A DNA stretch of 64,000 bases from Bradyrhizobium commune (GTDB taxonomy: Bacteria > Pseudomonadota > Alphaproteobacteria > Rhizobiales > Xanthobacteraceae): assembly GCF_015624505.1 (NCBI RefSeq), contig NZ_CP061379.1, positions 7,558,529 to 7,622,528 of the forward strand, given 5' to 3'. The translations under genes were made by a program, and so were the position numbers. The notes beneath the pieces are model-generated. The model did no database searches. It was not told the DNA's origin and saw only the letters and a list, made by a program, of their open reading frames with translations. This document shows positions 1-8,985 of this stretch, piece by piece; position 1 is the stretch's first letter; the number at the start of each line of letters is the position of its first letter.

Positions 1-389
1 AGCACGGCGTGCCGGATCAGGCGCGAATCCTCGACTCCGGCTTGCCGGTGCTTCACGGCCTCCCGATAGACGGGGTCGCGGATCATCTCGACGAAGGCGG
101 CGACGCTCGGGTATTCGGCGATGAAGCAATGGTCCCAACGCTCCTCCCTCGGGCCGATCAGCATCAGCTCGAACCTGCCTTGCCAGACGATGCGGCCGCC
201 GAGGCGCTCGAACACCGGACCGCTCTCGCGGCCATAGGCCGCATAGGCTTCGGCACCGCTGGCTTTCCTCCCATCCGGATAGGCCGCCTCCTTGCGCAAC
301 CGCACCAGATTGAGCATGTGAATCGGGCCCGGGCGGTCGTTCTCCCGGAATTGCGCAAAGATCTCCTTGGTCGGATCGATATGGCCCAT
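1..389 (-). CDS. DUF1330 domain protein, C-terminus cut by window edge
   Basis: Reading leftward from the ATG at 389, the frame stays open to the window edge, giving about 129 residues without a stop. The protein starts MGHIDPTKEIFAQF and contains HMLNLVRLRKEA and FIAEYPSVAAFVEM, the typical beta-strand and helix pattern of DUF1330, a dimeric ferredoxin-like alpha/beta barrel family related to the antibiotic-biosynthesis-monooxygenase/NIPSNAP folds. No biochemical role is established for this family. It is divergent from the penicillin-binding protein gene at 564, with about 175 bp between the starts. The family call rests on the MLNL motif and the overall pattern, and the missing C-terminus cannot be judged. 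Confidence 0.75.
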   Translation of the reverse strand, partial: MGHIDPTKEIFAQFRENDRPGPIHMLNLVRLRKEAAYPDGRKASGAEAYAAYGRESGPVFERLGGRIVWQGRFELMLIGPREERWDHCFIAEYPSVAAFVEMIRDPVYREAVKHRQAGVEDSRLIRHAV

Positions 390-563
390 GCGGGTTCCCT
401 CTTCTTTATATGATATGCCGGCGATCCTAGCGCCACGGCCGGACGGGCGGAACTGCGGCAGGCGAATGCCGCACCTCCTAATCGCGCGTTAAGGTCTGCG
501 TAACCGGGCCTTAAACAGCCGCCGCTAGCGTGCGGCGGGGCGGGGTGACCGGGCGTTTCGCGT

Positions 564-2768
564 ATGGGGTCGGCAAAGAAAAAGGGTGGGCGGAAAGAGC
601 CGCTGTTCGGCTTGCCCGCGGCGCTCGCCGATCTGCGCCTGACGGCGGCGGACCGCATTCCCAACGCCGAGGACAAGCCGAAGAAGTCGGCCAAGCGCAA
701 GACCGAAACGTCCGACGACGAGCCGCCGCGCGAAAGGAAAGCGCCCGTGAGCCGCAGCAGTGCCAAGCGCCGGTCAAAGTCGGGGGGCGGCTTCGGCCTT
801 GGCCGCCTGGTTTATTGGGGCGCGGTCGCGAGCCTGTGGGGCGTGATCGCCGTGATCGGCGTGGTGATCTGGGTTGGCGCCCATCTGCCGCCGATCCAGT
901 CGCTGGAGATCCCCAAGCGACCGCCGACGATCCAGATCGTCGGCATGGATGGCAGCATGCTGGCGCAACGCGGCGAGATGGCCGGCGCCAATGTCTCGCT
1001 GAAGGACCTGCCGCCCTATCTGCCCAAAGCCTTCATCGCCATCGAGGACCGCCGCTTCTATTCGCATTTCGGCATCGACCCGATCGGCATCCTGCGCGCG
1101 CTCGTCACCAACGTGCTCCATCGCGGCGTGTCGCAGGGCGGCTCGACGCTGACGCAGCAGCTCGCCAAAAACCTGTTCCTGACCCAGGAACGCACCATGG
1201 CGCGCAAGCTCCAGGAGGCCGAGCTCGCGATCTGGCTGGAGCGCAAGCATTCCAAGAACGAGATTTTGGAGCTCTATCTCAACCGCGTCTATTTCGGCTC
1301 CGGCGCCTATGGCGTCGAGGCTGCCGCGCAAAAGTATTTCGGCAAGCCGGCGAAGAACGTGACGATCGCCGAGGCCGCGATGCTGGCCGGCCTGGTCAAA
1401 TCGCCCTCGCGCCTGGCGCCGAACCGCAATCCCGAAGGCGCCGAGGAGCGCGCGAAAATCGTGCTCGCGGCGATGGCGGACGCCAAGTTCATCACCGACG
1501 CGCAGGCGCAGGCCTCGATCGGCCATCCCTCCTACAATGTAAAGCCGGCCGGCGCCGGCACGGTGAACTACGTCGCCGACTGGATCGGCGAGGTGCTGGA
1601 CGATCTGGTCGGCCAGATCGACGAGAGCATCAAAGTCGAGACCACGATCGATCCAAAGCTCCAGAGCGTCGCGGAAGCCGCCGTCATCGACGAGCTCGCG
1701 GCCAAGAGCGTGAAATTCAATGTCAGCCAGGGCGCGCTGGTGGCGATGACGCCCGACGGCGCGGTGCGCGCCATGGTGGGCGGGCGGAACTATTCCGACA
1801 GCCAGTACAACCGCGCGGTCACCGCCAAGCGCCAGCCTGGCTCCTCGTTCAAGCCGTTCGTGTACCTGACCGCGATGGAGCAAGGGCTGACGCCCGACAC
1901 CATCCGCCAGGACGCGCCGATCGAGGTCAAGGGCTGGAAGCCCGAGAACTACACCCATGAATATTTCGGCGCGGTCACGCTGACCCAGGCGCTGGCGATG
2001 TCGCTCAACACGGTCGCCATCCGCCTCGGCCTCGAGGTGGGACCGAAGAACGTGGTGCGTACCGCACACCGGCTCGGCATCTCCTCAAAGCTCGAGCCGA
2101 ACGCCTCGATCGCGCTCGGCACCTCCGAGGTCTCCGTGGTCGAGCTGGTCGGCGCCTATGCCCCGTTCGCCAATGGCGGCTTTGCAGCTACCCCGCATGT
2201 GGTGACGCGGATCAAGACGCTCGACGGCAAGCTGCTCTACATGCGGCCTGCCGACGAGCACAACCAGGTGATCGAGCCGCGCTACGTCGCGATGATGAAC
2301 ACGATGATGCGGGAGACGCTGATCTCCGGCACCGCCAAGAAGGCGGAGATCCCGGGCTGGCCGGCGGCCGGCAAGACCGGCACCAGCCAGGATTATCGCG
2401 ACGCCTGGTTCATCGGCTACACCGCCAACCTCGTCACCGGCGTCTGGCTTGGCAATGACGACAACTCGCCGACCAGGAAGGCGACCGGCGGCGGCCTGCC
2501 GGTGGAAGTCTGGACCCGCTTCATGCGCACCGCGCACGAGGGCGTGCCGGTGGCGGCCTTGCCGAACGCGCAAGGCAATTGGGGCCTATCGAACCTCGCG
2601 CAGGCGGCGTCGCAGGTGTCACCGCCAGCGCCCGGACCTGCACCCGCTCAGCCGTCGTACAATGGCGGCTATCGCGCCCCGCCACCCACGCGCACCAATG
2701 TGCGGCCGGAGGCAGCCGCAGGACTTGATGGCTGGCTGATGGACCGGCTGTTTGGCGGGAATCGGTAG
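564..2768 (+). CDS. Class A penicillin-binding protein (PBP1A family)
   Basis: Bifunctional peptidoglycan glycosyltransferase/transpeptidase, 734 aa. A basic cytoplasmic N-terminus (1-78) precedes one transmembrane anchor (about 82-106), so the catalytic domains are periplasmic. The GT51 domain shows EDRRFYSHFG (catalytic Glu161), GGSTLTQQLAKN (192-203) and RKLQEAELAIWLE. The transpeptidase domain shows the SxxK motif (Ser427-Lys430 in QPGSSFKPF), SLN (480-482) and KTGT (604-607). The C-terminus is a Pro/Ala-rich tail followed by a short hydrophobic end. The start at 564 gives the expected cytoplasmic tail. It is a single gene with no operon partner. An alternative reading frame open across 530-1960 is a shadow. 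Confidence 0.95.
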   Translation: MGSAKKKGGRKEPLFGLPAALADLRLTAADRIPNAEDKPKKSAKRKTETSDDEPPRERKAPVSRSSAKRRSKSGGGFGLGRLVYWGAVASLWGVIAVIGVVIWVGAHLPPIQSLEIPKRPPTIQIVGMDGSMLAQRGEMAGANVSLKDLPPYLPKAFIAIEDRRFYSHFGIDPIGILRALVTNVLHRGVSQGGSTLTQQLAKNLFLTQERTMARKLQEAELAIWLERKHSKNEILELYLNRVYFGSGAYGVEAAAQKYFGKPAKNVTIAEAAMLAGLVKSPSRLAPNRNPEGAEERAKIVLAAMADAKFITDAQAQASIGHPSYNVKPAGAGTVNYVADWIGEVLDDLVGQIDESIKVETTIDPKLQSVAEAAVIDELAAKSVKFNVSQGALVAMTPDGAVRAMVGGRNYSDSQYNRAVTAKRQPGSSFKPFVYLTAMEQGLTPDTIRQDAPIEVKGWKPENYTHEYFGAVTLTQALAMSLNTVAIRLGLEVGPKNVVRTAHRLGISSKLEPNASIALGTSEVSVVELVGAYAPFANGGFAATPHVVTRIKTLDGKLLYMRPADEHNQVIEPRYVAMMNTMMRETLISGTAKKAEIPGWPAAGKTGTSQDYRDAWFIGYTANLVTGVWLGNDDNSPTRKATGGGLPVEVWTRFMRTAHEGVPVAALPNAQGNWGLSNLAQAASQVSPPAPGPAPAQPSYNGGYRAPPPTRTNVRPEAAAGLDGWLMDRLFGGNR

Positions 2769-2786
2769 TCCTCAAAACAAAAACCG

Positions 2787-2812
2787 CGAAAACAACCCCA
2801 TGCACAGTAGCC
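2787..2812. repeat. 26-bp repeat, copy 1 (identical to 53397-53422)
   Basis: The 26 bases at 2787-2812, including the core CAACCCCATGCACAGTAG, recur without change and in the same orientation at 53397-53422. This copy starts 18 bp after the stop of the penicillin-binding protein gene, and its flanks are not similar to those of the other copy. No gene is supported here. Confidence 0.85.
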
Positions 2813-2974
2813 GCCGCATTCCGGCGGGATGCCCGGCGGATTGTCGGAAGCCATTGACGCGGCGCTGCAAATCGGGAGCCGACGCAAGCGCCTCAATGAA
2901 TCGGGCGAAGCGCACCCGTGTCGCTTCGCCCTCCCGTCACCGCCCGCGAAAGCGCGCCGCCGTGATGCGCGAGG

Positions 2975-4084
2975 CTACGAGCCTGCCTCTGCGGTAGCCT
3001 CCTTCAGGGCTGGATAATCGGTGTAACCCCTCGGCCCCACGCCGTAGAACGTCGCCGGATCCGGTTTGTTGAAGCCGCGATCGGCTTTGAAGCGCGCGAC
3101 CAGATCGGGATTGGCGATGAAAAGCGTGCCGTAGGCCACCGCGTCGACCTGCCCCTTCTCGATCGCTCGGGTCCCCTTGGCCTTGTCGAAGCCCGTATTG
3201 GCAATGAAAGGCACCGACGTCATGGGGCGAAACGTTTCGGCCACGTGGTCGATCGCCACGCCTTTTGCCTGCTCTTTCTGGTTCGGCTCGAGCATCGTCA
3301 GATAGCCGACGCCTCGCGCGTCGAGCTCCCGTACGACGTAGCCGAACGTCGCGAGCGGATCACTGTCGCCCATGCCGTACAACGAGGTCGATGGCCCGAG
3401 GCGAATGCCGACCCGATCGAGCGACCAGGAAGCGGTCATCGCATCAAGCGTCTCAAGCAGAAGTCGCGCGCGGTTTTCAATCGAGCCGCCCCAGCCGTCA
3501 GTCCGTTTGTTGCTGACATCCTGAAGGAACTGGTCGTGAAGATAGCCATTGGCGCCGTGCAACTCGACCCCGTCGAAGCCGGCGTCGCACGCGTTGCGGG
3601 TCGCCTGCGCAAAGTCGGCGATGATCGCCGGAATTTCGGCGGCGGCGAGTTCACGCGGGACGGGAAAATCCACCTCCCGGTCCGGAAACTTGAACTTGCC
3701 TTGCGCCGGTAGCGGCGAGGGAGCAACCGGGAGCGCGCCACCGCGCATGTCGGGATGGGCGACACGGCCGCAATGCCAGAGCTGGCAGTAAATGCGGCCG
3801 CCGGCGGCGTGAACTGCATTCGTCACCTTTCGCCAGCCTTCGATCTGGTCGGCGCGCCAGATCCCGGGGCCGTTGATGACACCCTTGCCCTGTTCCGAGA
3901 CGGCCGTGCAGTCCGTCACGATCAGGCCGGCCGCGGCGCGCTGGGCAAAATACTCCGCCATCAGCGCCGTGGGCACATTGTCTTGCGTGGCGCGGGTCCG
4001 CGTCATCGCCGACATCCAGATGCGATTGGGCAGAGCCAATCCGTGAAGATCCATTGGCGTGAAGAGGTCAGTCATTTCGTTCAT
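2975..4084 (-). CDS. Old yellow enzyme family alkene reductase
   Basis: FMN-dependent NAD(P)H:ene-reductase of the OYE/NemA family, 369 aa, which is normal length. It begins with LFTPMDLHGLALPNRIWMSAMTR, the usual FMN-barrel opening. It carries HGANGYLHDQFL (substrate and FMN loop) and RTDGWGGSIENRARL, the family signature. The C-terminal phosphate-binding part IANTGFDKAKG and DAVAYGTLFIANPDL matches the family. Members reduce activated alkenes, nitroesters or N-ethylmaleimide in the cytoplasm; the natural substrate here is unknown. Two in-frame ATGs (4084 and 4075) are possible starts and neither has a clear Shine-Dalgarno. No operon partner is seen. Confidence 0.93.
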   Translation of the reverse strand: MNEMTDLFTPMDLHGLALPNRIWMSAMTRTRATQDNVPTALMAEYFAQRAAAGLIVTDCTAVSEQGKGVINGPGIWRADQIEGWRKVTNAVHAAGGRIYCQLWHCGRVAHPDMRGGALPVAPSPLPAQGKFKFPDREVDFPVPRELAAAEIPAIIADFAQATRNACDAGFDGVELHGANGYLHDQFLQDVSNKRTDGWGGSIENRARLLLETLDAMTASWSLDRVGIRLGPSTSLYGMGDSDPLATFGYVVRELDARGVGYLTMLEPNQKEQAKGVAIDHVAETFRPMTSVPFIANTGFDKAKGTRAIEKGQVDAVAYGTLFIANPDLVARFKADRGFNKPDPATFYGVGPRGYTDYPALKEATAEAGS

Positions 4085-4498
4085 CCATCACAGGGTTCGC
4101 AGCCGGGGATCGCGCGGCACCGAAGGCTTGCTGCACATTCCGACGCCATCGGGGCAAGCGAGCACGGGACGCATACGCAATCCGCGCGCAGGCGCGACAT
4201 CGCCTTTAAGTCTTCCGGACCTGCGAGACTTCCAGACGCGCCAACGACCGGAATGGACGAATTTGCCTTATCCGCCACGCTCCATGCTGCCTTGCAGGTC
4301 AACAGACAGGACGCGGTTGGGATCGATCGACGGGATGAACTATTCGTGTAGAGATTGGAACAGCGGGACCGGCTCGCGGCGCCAGGAGGCGCCGACCGAT
4401 CTTGCGATATATCAGATTATCAAAAATGCCGGATCGCGGTGCTTGCCCAGGCCCCGATCGTCGCGCGTCTATCGCTGCGGACGACCGGGGTGCTTGCC
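4085..4498. other. Gene-free stretch between two minus-strand genes
   Basis: No coding frame here looks like a protein family. From 4438 to 4500 the words GGTGCTTGCCC and GGGTGCTTGCCC repeat, flanking an imperfect inverted repeat (CCCCGATCGTC against GACGACCGGGG), which could be a minor palindromic element. Otherwise nothing is recognised. It must hold the promoter of the old yellow enzyme gene. Confidence 0.5.
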
Positions 4499-5254
4499 CT
4501 AATCCTCGACGCCGTACCGGTGCAGATCGTTGCCGTAGGTGTCGAGCCACTTCTTGGCGCGCTCCATCGACGGGCAGACCTTGCCGCAGACGCGCCAGAA
4601 CCGCGCCGAGTGGTTCATCTCGACGAGATGGGCGACCTCGTGGGCGGCGAGATAGTCGAGCACGAAGGTTGGCGCGAGGATCAAGCGCCAGGAGAACGAC
4701 AGCGAGCCGGCCGAGGTGCAGGAGCCCCAGCGGCTGGACTGATCGCGGATCGAGAGCCGCTTGACCCGAACATTGAGCTCGTCGGCATAGGCCTCGGCCG
4801 AGCGTTGGAGATCGCGACGCGCCTCGCGCTTGAGAAAATCATGAATGCGACGGTCGGCATGTTCGACGCCGCCGGCGACGCAGAGAATGCGTTCGCCGCT
4901 GTCCCGCGTCTCCGTCCACACCGTGCCGCGGCTGCCCGCGCGATGAACGATGCGATGGGGAACGCCGCGCAGAGGTATCACTGTGCCAGGCTGGAACGGC
5001 GCGGCCTTCGGCAGACGACCGAGACGCGCTGCGATCCACGCGCCATGACGCTGCGCGAAGTCTTTTGCTTCGGCAAGCGTGCCACGCGGCGGCATCGTCA
5101 GGATGGCTTCGCGATCGCTCGGATGAATTCGCAGCGTATAACGGCGCGCGCGGCGGTGTCTTCGCAAGCGAATCGCAAAATATTGCGACCCATGGGCGAT
5201 CAGGAGGGTCTTTGGTTCGTGGGGCCGACGATAGAGGAGCGCGCGAGTGGCCAT
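4499..5254 (-). CDS. YgjP/WLM-type M48-like zinc metallopeptidase (DUF45)
   Basis: About 251 aa from the ATG at 5254. The zinc site HEVAHLVEMNHSARFW (HExxH, then a downstream His region) and SSRWGSCTSAGSLSFSWRL are the hallmark of the DUF45/YgjP-like metallopeptidase family, cytoplasmic proteins related to M48. Function is largely unproven; E. coli YgjP is not well characterised. The open frame continues upstream to 5455, so ATGs at 5338 or 5455 are possible. I chose 5254 because MATRALLYRR begins the conserved part. No operon link is seen with phaZ, which is 112 bp or more away. Confidence 0.88.
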   Translation of the reverse strand: MATRALLYRRPHEPKTLLIAHGSQYFAIRLRRHRRARRYTLRIHPSDREAILTMPPRGTLAEAKDFAQRHGAWIAARLGRLPKAAPFQPGTVIPLRGVPHRIVHRAGSRGTVWTETRDSGERILCVAGGVEHADRRIHDFLKREARRDLQRSAEAYADELNVRVKRLSIRDQSSRWGSCTSAGSLSFSWRLILAPTFVLDYLAAHEVAHLVEMNHSARFWRVCGKVCPSMERAKKWLDTYGNDLHRYGVED

Positions 5255-5566
5255 GTCTGTCAGTCCGGGGAGCAAGAGTTCGCCCGGATTCTGCCATAAC
5301 CGCCGCCAGGGAAAGCGCTCGGCGCAAAAACAAATCATTTGCCCAATATACAGGGGTTCTGTGGTCCGGGAGACCCTACAGACTGGGGTTGGAACCCCAA
5401 TTTTTCGCCCCCGCCGGACGCATGTGGCACCCCCAAGGGGTGAGGGGGGACTCACTCCTATAAAGCTACCTAATTACCCCGAATCTGGCGGGAACCAAGC
5501 CCCGCCCGAGCCTCCGGCAGGACCGAAATTTTCGACGGGAAAGCCGAAAAACGCGATTAAACGCGA

Positions 5567-6901
5567 TTATTCCGCTGCGAGAGCCTGCAACGAGCTCGGA
5601 TTCGCCGCCGAGACCATGAAGTCATGAATCCGCGGCACGATTTCGGACTTGAAGCGCGAGCCGTTGAACACGCCGTAATGCCCGACGCCCTTCTGGACGT
5701 AATGAACGCGGCGATGATCCGGAATCTCGCTACATAATGTGTGCGTTGCTTCGGTCTGACCGAGACCTGAGATGTCGTCGTTCTCGCCTTCGACCGTCAT
5801 CAACGCAACGCGCGTGATCTTGGAGGGATCGACGCGGGTTCCACGATGGGTCATCTCACCCTTCGGCAGCGAGTGCTTCACGAACACGGTGTCGACGGTC
5901 TGGAGATAATACTCGGCGGAGAGGTCCATCACCGCGAGATATTCGTCATAGAAGTCGCGATGCTTGTCGACGAGGTCGCCGTCGCCCTTCACCAGATTGG
6001 CAAACAGACGCTTGTGGGCATCCATGTGACGGTCGAGATTCATGCTGATGAAGCCGTTCAGCTGCAAGAAGCCCGGATAGACGTCGCGCATCATGCCGGG
6101 ATGCGGGAACGGCACCTTGGTGATGACGGTGTTGCGGAACCAGTCGATGCCGCGCTCCTGGGCGAGCTTGTTCACCCCGGTCGGATTGCGGCGGGTGTCG
6201 ATCGGGCCGCCCATCAGCGTCATCGAGGTCGGCACGAAGGGATCGCGCCGCGCTTCCATGATCGAGACGGCGGCGACGACGGGCACTGACGGCTGGCACA
6301 CCGCGATCACATGGGTGTTGCCGCCGAGAACATGCAGCATCTCGATGACGTAATCGATGTAATCGTCGAGATCGAAGCGGCCTTCGCTGAGCGGCACCAT
6401 GCGGGCGTCAGCCCAATCGGTGATGTAGACCTCATGCGCCGGCAGGAAGGCCTCGACCGTGCCGCGCAAGAGCGTCGCATAATGGCCGGACATCGGCGCC
6501 ACGATCAGCACGCGCGGCTGCGGGCTGCGCAGCGGACGCGCAAACTTGCGATCGAAGTAGAGCAGCTTGCAGAACGACTTTTCCCAGACCGAGCGGACCT
6601 CGACGGGGACGCGGATGCCGTTGACCTCGGTGTCGTTGAGACCCCATTCCGGCTTGCCGTAACGGCGCGTGGTGCGCTCGAACAATTCGCAGGCCGCAGC
6701 CACCGACTTGCCGACCTCGGTGCGCGCCCAGGGGTTCAGCGGATTCTGAAACAGGAGCTTGGTCGCGTCAGTGACCGCACGCGCCGGATTGAGAGAGGCC
6801 TGCGCCATCTCATACATCCAGTACATCGGCGTGGTCAGAACCGGACTGCCTTCTGCAGCCGAGAGCGGCGCGCCGCCAAACTCACCAATGGGCATCGTCA
6901 T
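5567..6901 (-). CDS. phaZ: Intracellular polyhydroxyalkanoate depolymerase
   Basis: 444 aa, the usual length for intracellular short-chain-length PHA depolymerases that mobilise storage granules. The catalytic site is the cysteine variant of the lipase box, AVCQPSVPVVAA (Cys202). EGENDDISG and GVGHYGVFNG provide the likely Asp and His. The N-terminus MYWMYEMAQASLNPARAVTDATKLLFQNPLNP is typical of rhizobial PhaZ and lacks a signal peptide, as expected for granule-bound action. A Shine-Dalgarno-like GAAGAGG precedes the ATG at 6901. It stands alone. The symbol is based on family recognition, and rhizobia often carry more than one phaZ. Confidence 0.95.
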   Translation of the reverse strand: MTMPIGEFGGAPLSAAEGSPVLTTPMYWMYEMAQASLNPARAVTDATKLLFQNPLNPWARTEVGKSVAAACELFERTTRRYGKPEWGLNDTEVNGIRVPVEVRSVWEKSFCKLLYFDRKFARPLRSPQPRVLIVAPMSGHYATLLRGTVEAFLPAHEVYITDWADARMVPLSEGRFDLDDYIDYVIEMLHVLGGNTHVIAVCQPSVPVVAAVSIMEARRDPFVPTSMTLMGGPIDTRRNPTGVNKLAQERGIDWFRNTVITKVPFPHPGMMRDVYPGFLQLNGFISMNLDRHMDAHKRLFANLVKGDGDLVDKHRDFYDEYLAVMDLSAEYYLQTVDTVFVKHSLPKGEMTHRGTRVDPSKITRVALMTVEGENDDISGLGQTEATHTLCSEIPDHRRVHYVQKGVGHYGVFNGSRFKSEIVPRIHDFMVSAANPSSLQALAAE

Positions 6902-7016
6902 ATTCCTCTTCGCATCGCAGCATACTGCCGAATGCGTAATATTGCGTCAATGCATGGTTCCGTACATCTACGTAGCGGATACGGTTAAACCAGCCTAAAT
7001 CCACGGGAAAGTGAAG

Positions 7017-7835
7017 CTATTCGCCGCCCGACAGCAGCGAGCCGTGCGTCTTGGCGCTGCGCAAAAGGGCAAGGAATGCCCCAAAAGAAGCAACCAGAAG
7101 CATCGCATTGATGGCTAACGCCTCCCCCATCAGATCGATCCGGAAGGTGTTGTCGATCAAAAGCGCGCGCATCCCCTCGAACACGTAGGTCGGCGGCAGC
7201 GCCCACGCGGCATATTGCAGCCAGACCGGCAAGACGCTGACGGGATAGTAGATGCAGGCGAGCGGCATGATCGCGAACATCAAGGTCCAGACGATGCTCT
7301 CGGCGCCGAGACCGTTTCGCAGCACCAGGCCCGACACGAAGATGCCGACCGACCAGCTGGTGAAGATCAGATTGCAGAAGAAGGCGATCAGCGGCAGGCC
7401 GAGGCTGTAGACATTGAAGTGAAAGAAGATCAACGCCAGCAGGGTCATCGGGATGATGCCGATCGCGAGCCGGATCAGGCTCATCACCATCAGCGAGAGG
7501 AGAAACTCGATCGGCTTCAGCGGGCTCATCAAGAGGTTGCCGAGGTTGCGCGCCCACATCTCCTCCAGAAACGAGATGGAGAAGCCGAGCTGCCCGCGGA
7601 ACAGGATGTCCCAGAGGATGACGGCGCCGATCAGCGTGCCGCCGGCCCGCGCGAAGAAGCTGGCATTTTGCGCGATGTAATACTGAATGAAGCCCCAGGT
7701 GATGATCTGGAGCGCCGGCCAGTAGAGCAGCTCCAGCAGCCGCGGCCAGGACGACATCAGCAGATACCAATAGCGCAGGATCATCGCGCCGATGCGTTGC
7801 ACGGAAATGCCGCGGTGGAGGGAAAGCTCGGTCAT
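7017..7835 (-). CDS. ABC-2 type transporter permease
   Basis: 272 aa integral membrane protein with about six hydrophobic segments, for example YWYLLMSSWPRLLELLYWPALQIITWGF, FLLSLMVMSLIRLAIGIIPMTLLALIF and the C-terminal AINAMLLVASFGAFLALL. This is the ABC-2 membrane domain found in exporters. Its start overlaps the end of the ATPase gene by 4 bp (7832-7835), so the two are translationally coupled and form one transporter. The exported substrate cannot be read from the sequence. No third component is adjacent. Confidence 0.9.
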   Translation of the reverse strand: MTELSLHRGISVQRIGAMILRYWYLLMSSWPRLLELLYWPALQIITWGFIQYYIAQNASFFARAGGTLIGAVILWDILFRGQLGFSISFLEEMWARNLGNLLMSPLKPIEFLLSLMVMSLIRLAIGIIPMTLLALIFFHFNVYSLGLPLIAFFCNLIFTSWSVGIFVSGLVLRNGLGAESIVWTLMFAIMPLACIYYPVSVLPVWLQYAAWALPPTYVFEGMRALLIDNTFRIDLMGEALAINAMLLVASFGAFLALLRSAKTHGSLLSGGE

Positions 7836-8635
7836 TGCGCCCTCTCCTGCGCGCCATTCACCCGGCCGCGTGCGACGTCCAGAAACACCTCCTCCAGCGT
7901 GGTGCGGTTGTAGCGGGCCATGATGGCCTCTGGCGTGTCATCGTCCTCGATGCGACCGCGCTTCATGATGATGACGCGGTCGCAGAGCCGCTCGACCTCC
8001 AGCATGTTATGCGAGGCCAGCAGGATGGTGGCGTTGTTGTCGCGGCGATAGCGCTCCAGATGCGCCCGCACCCAATCGGCCGTATCAGGATCGAGCGAGG
8101 CGGTCGGCTCGTCCAGCAGCAACAGCTCGGGCTGGTTGATCAGCGCTTTCGCCAGCGCGACGCGGGTCTTCTGTCCGGCGGAGAGCTTGCCGTTGGCGCG
8201 GTCGATGAACTCGTTGAGATCGAGCTCGGCGGCGAGCTTTGCGATGCGGTCGGCCAGATGTTTCACCGCATAGAGCTTGCCGAAGATGGTGAGGTTCTGC
8301 CGCACCGTGAGCCGCATCGGCATATCGACATAAGGACTCTCGAAATTCATCCGCCCGAGCACCGCGGCGCTCTCCTCCGGCATCGGATGGCCGAGCACGC
8401 GGACGCGGCCTGAGGTCGGCAGCACCAGACCCATGATCATGGCGATGGTCGTGGTCTTGCCGGCGCCGTTGCCGCCCAAAAGGCCAGTGATGCTGCCGCG
8501 CGGCAGCGAGAAGGAGATGCCATCGACCGCGCGGGTCTGCTGGTAGACCTTGATCAGGCGATCGACCTCGATGGCCGCGGACAATGTGTCGTCCGCGACA
8601 GTCGGCCGACTTGAAGCCTGGTCGTTCTCAGTCAT
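7832..8635 (-). CDS. ABC-2 type exporter ATP-binding protein
   Basis: 267 aa nucleotide-binding subunit. It shows Walker A GGNGAGKTTT, signature LSAGQKTRVALAKAL, Walker B LLLLDEPTASLDP and the switch His in LLASHNMLEVERLCDR. The C-terminal IMARYNRTTLEEVFLDVARG is typical of CcmA/DrrA-like exporter ATPases. It is the first gene of a two-gene operon with the permease at 7017-7835. A 9-bp tandem word (GACTTGATT/GACTTGATG at 8673-8690) lies about 40 bp upstream of its start and could be a regulatory site. Substrate unknown. Confidence 0.94.
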   Translation of the reverse strand: MTENDQASSRPTVADDTLSAAIEVDRLIKVYQQTRAVDGISFSLPRGSITGLLGGNGAGKTTTIAMIMGLVLPTSGRVRVLGHPMPEESAAVLGRMNFESPYVDMPMRLTVRQNLTIFGKLYAVKHLADRIAKLAAELDLNEFIDRANGKLSAGQKTRVALAKALINQPELLLLDEPTASLDPDTADWVRAHLERYRRDNNATILLASHNMLEVERLCDRVIIMKRGRIEDDDTPEAIMARYNRTTLEEVFLDVARGRVNGAQERAQ

Positions 8636-8751
8636 GCTAGGCGTTCTTCGGCCATTGCCGCGATGAGCGCAAGACTTGATTGACTTGATGAAAATGGCGA
8701 GTCACCCGACCGAATGCAGGGCTATCGCATATAGGAGCGATTCCGCTGTGG

Positions 8752-8885
8752 CCATCCTTCGAGACGCCCGCCGTTGGCGGGCCCTCAGGATGAGGACCGG
8801 GTGTGCGGCTCCGGTCTTGACGAGCGCCGATGCTGCTTAGCCTCATCCTGAGGAGACCGCGAAGCGGTCGTCTCGAAGGACGAGG
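8752..8885. repeat. Palindromic intergenic repeat, family C
   Basis: Two related segments face each other: CATCCTTCGAGACG...CCTCAGGATGAGG (8752-8796) and CCTCATCCTGAGG...CGTCTCGAAGGACGAGG (8841-8885). Each is also internally hairpin-like. This is the CCTCATCCTGAGG repeat that I recall as common in Bradyrhizobium genomes. It fills much of the 350-bp gap between the ABC exporter and regS. No gene is seen in this gap. Confidence 0.85.
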
Positions 8886-8985
8886 CGCGCGCAGGTCGCG
8901 CAAAATGCCATATGCGATTGCCTGCGACCGAATGTAAGAGCCAGCGTGTTTGTGATCGGACACGCGCACCGCTAGATTGGCTGAA

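Noticed and set aside
2669..2896. 75-codon minus-strand frame with GGYCAWGCFRGF
   Set aside because: The GYCAWGC string comes from the 26-bp repeat and also appears near 53400 in an unrelated frame, so it is a repeat artefact and not a gene.
8673..8690. Direct word GACTTGATT/GACTTGATG as an FNR/FixK box
   Set aside because: The FNR/FixK consensus is an inverted TTGAT-N4-ATCAA; here the words are direct, so it is not such a site. It was only mentioned as a possible regulatory word.
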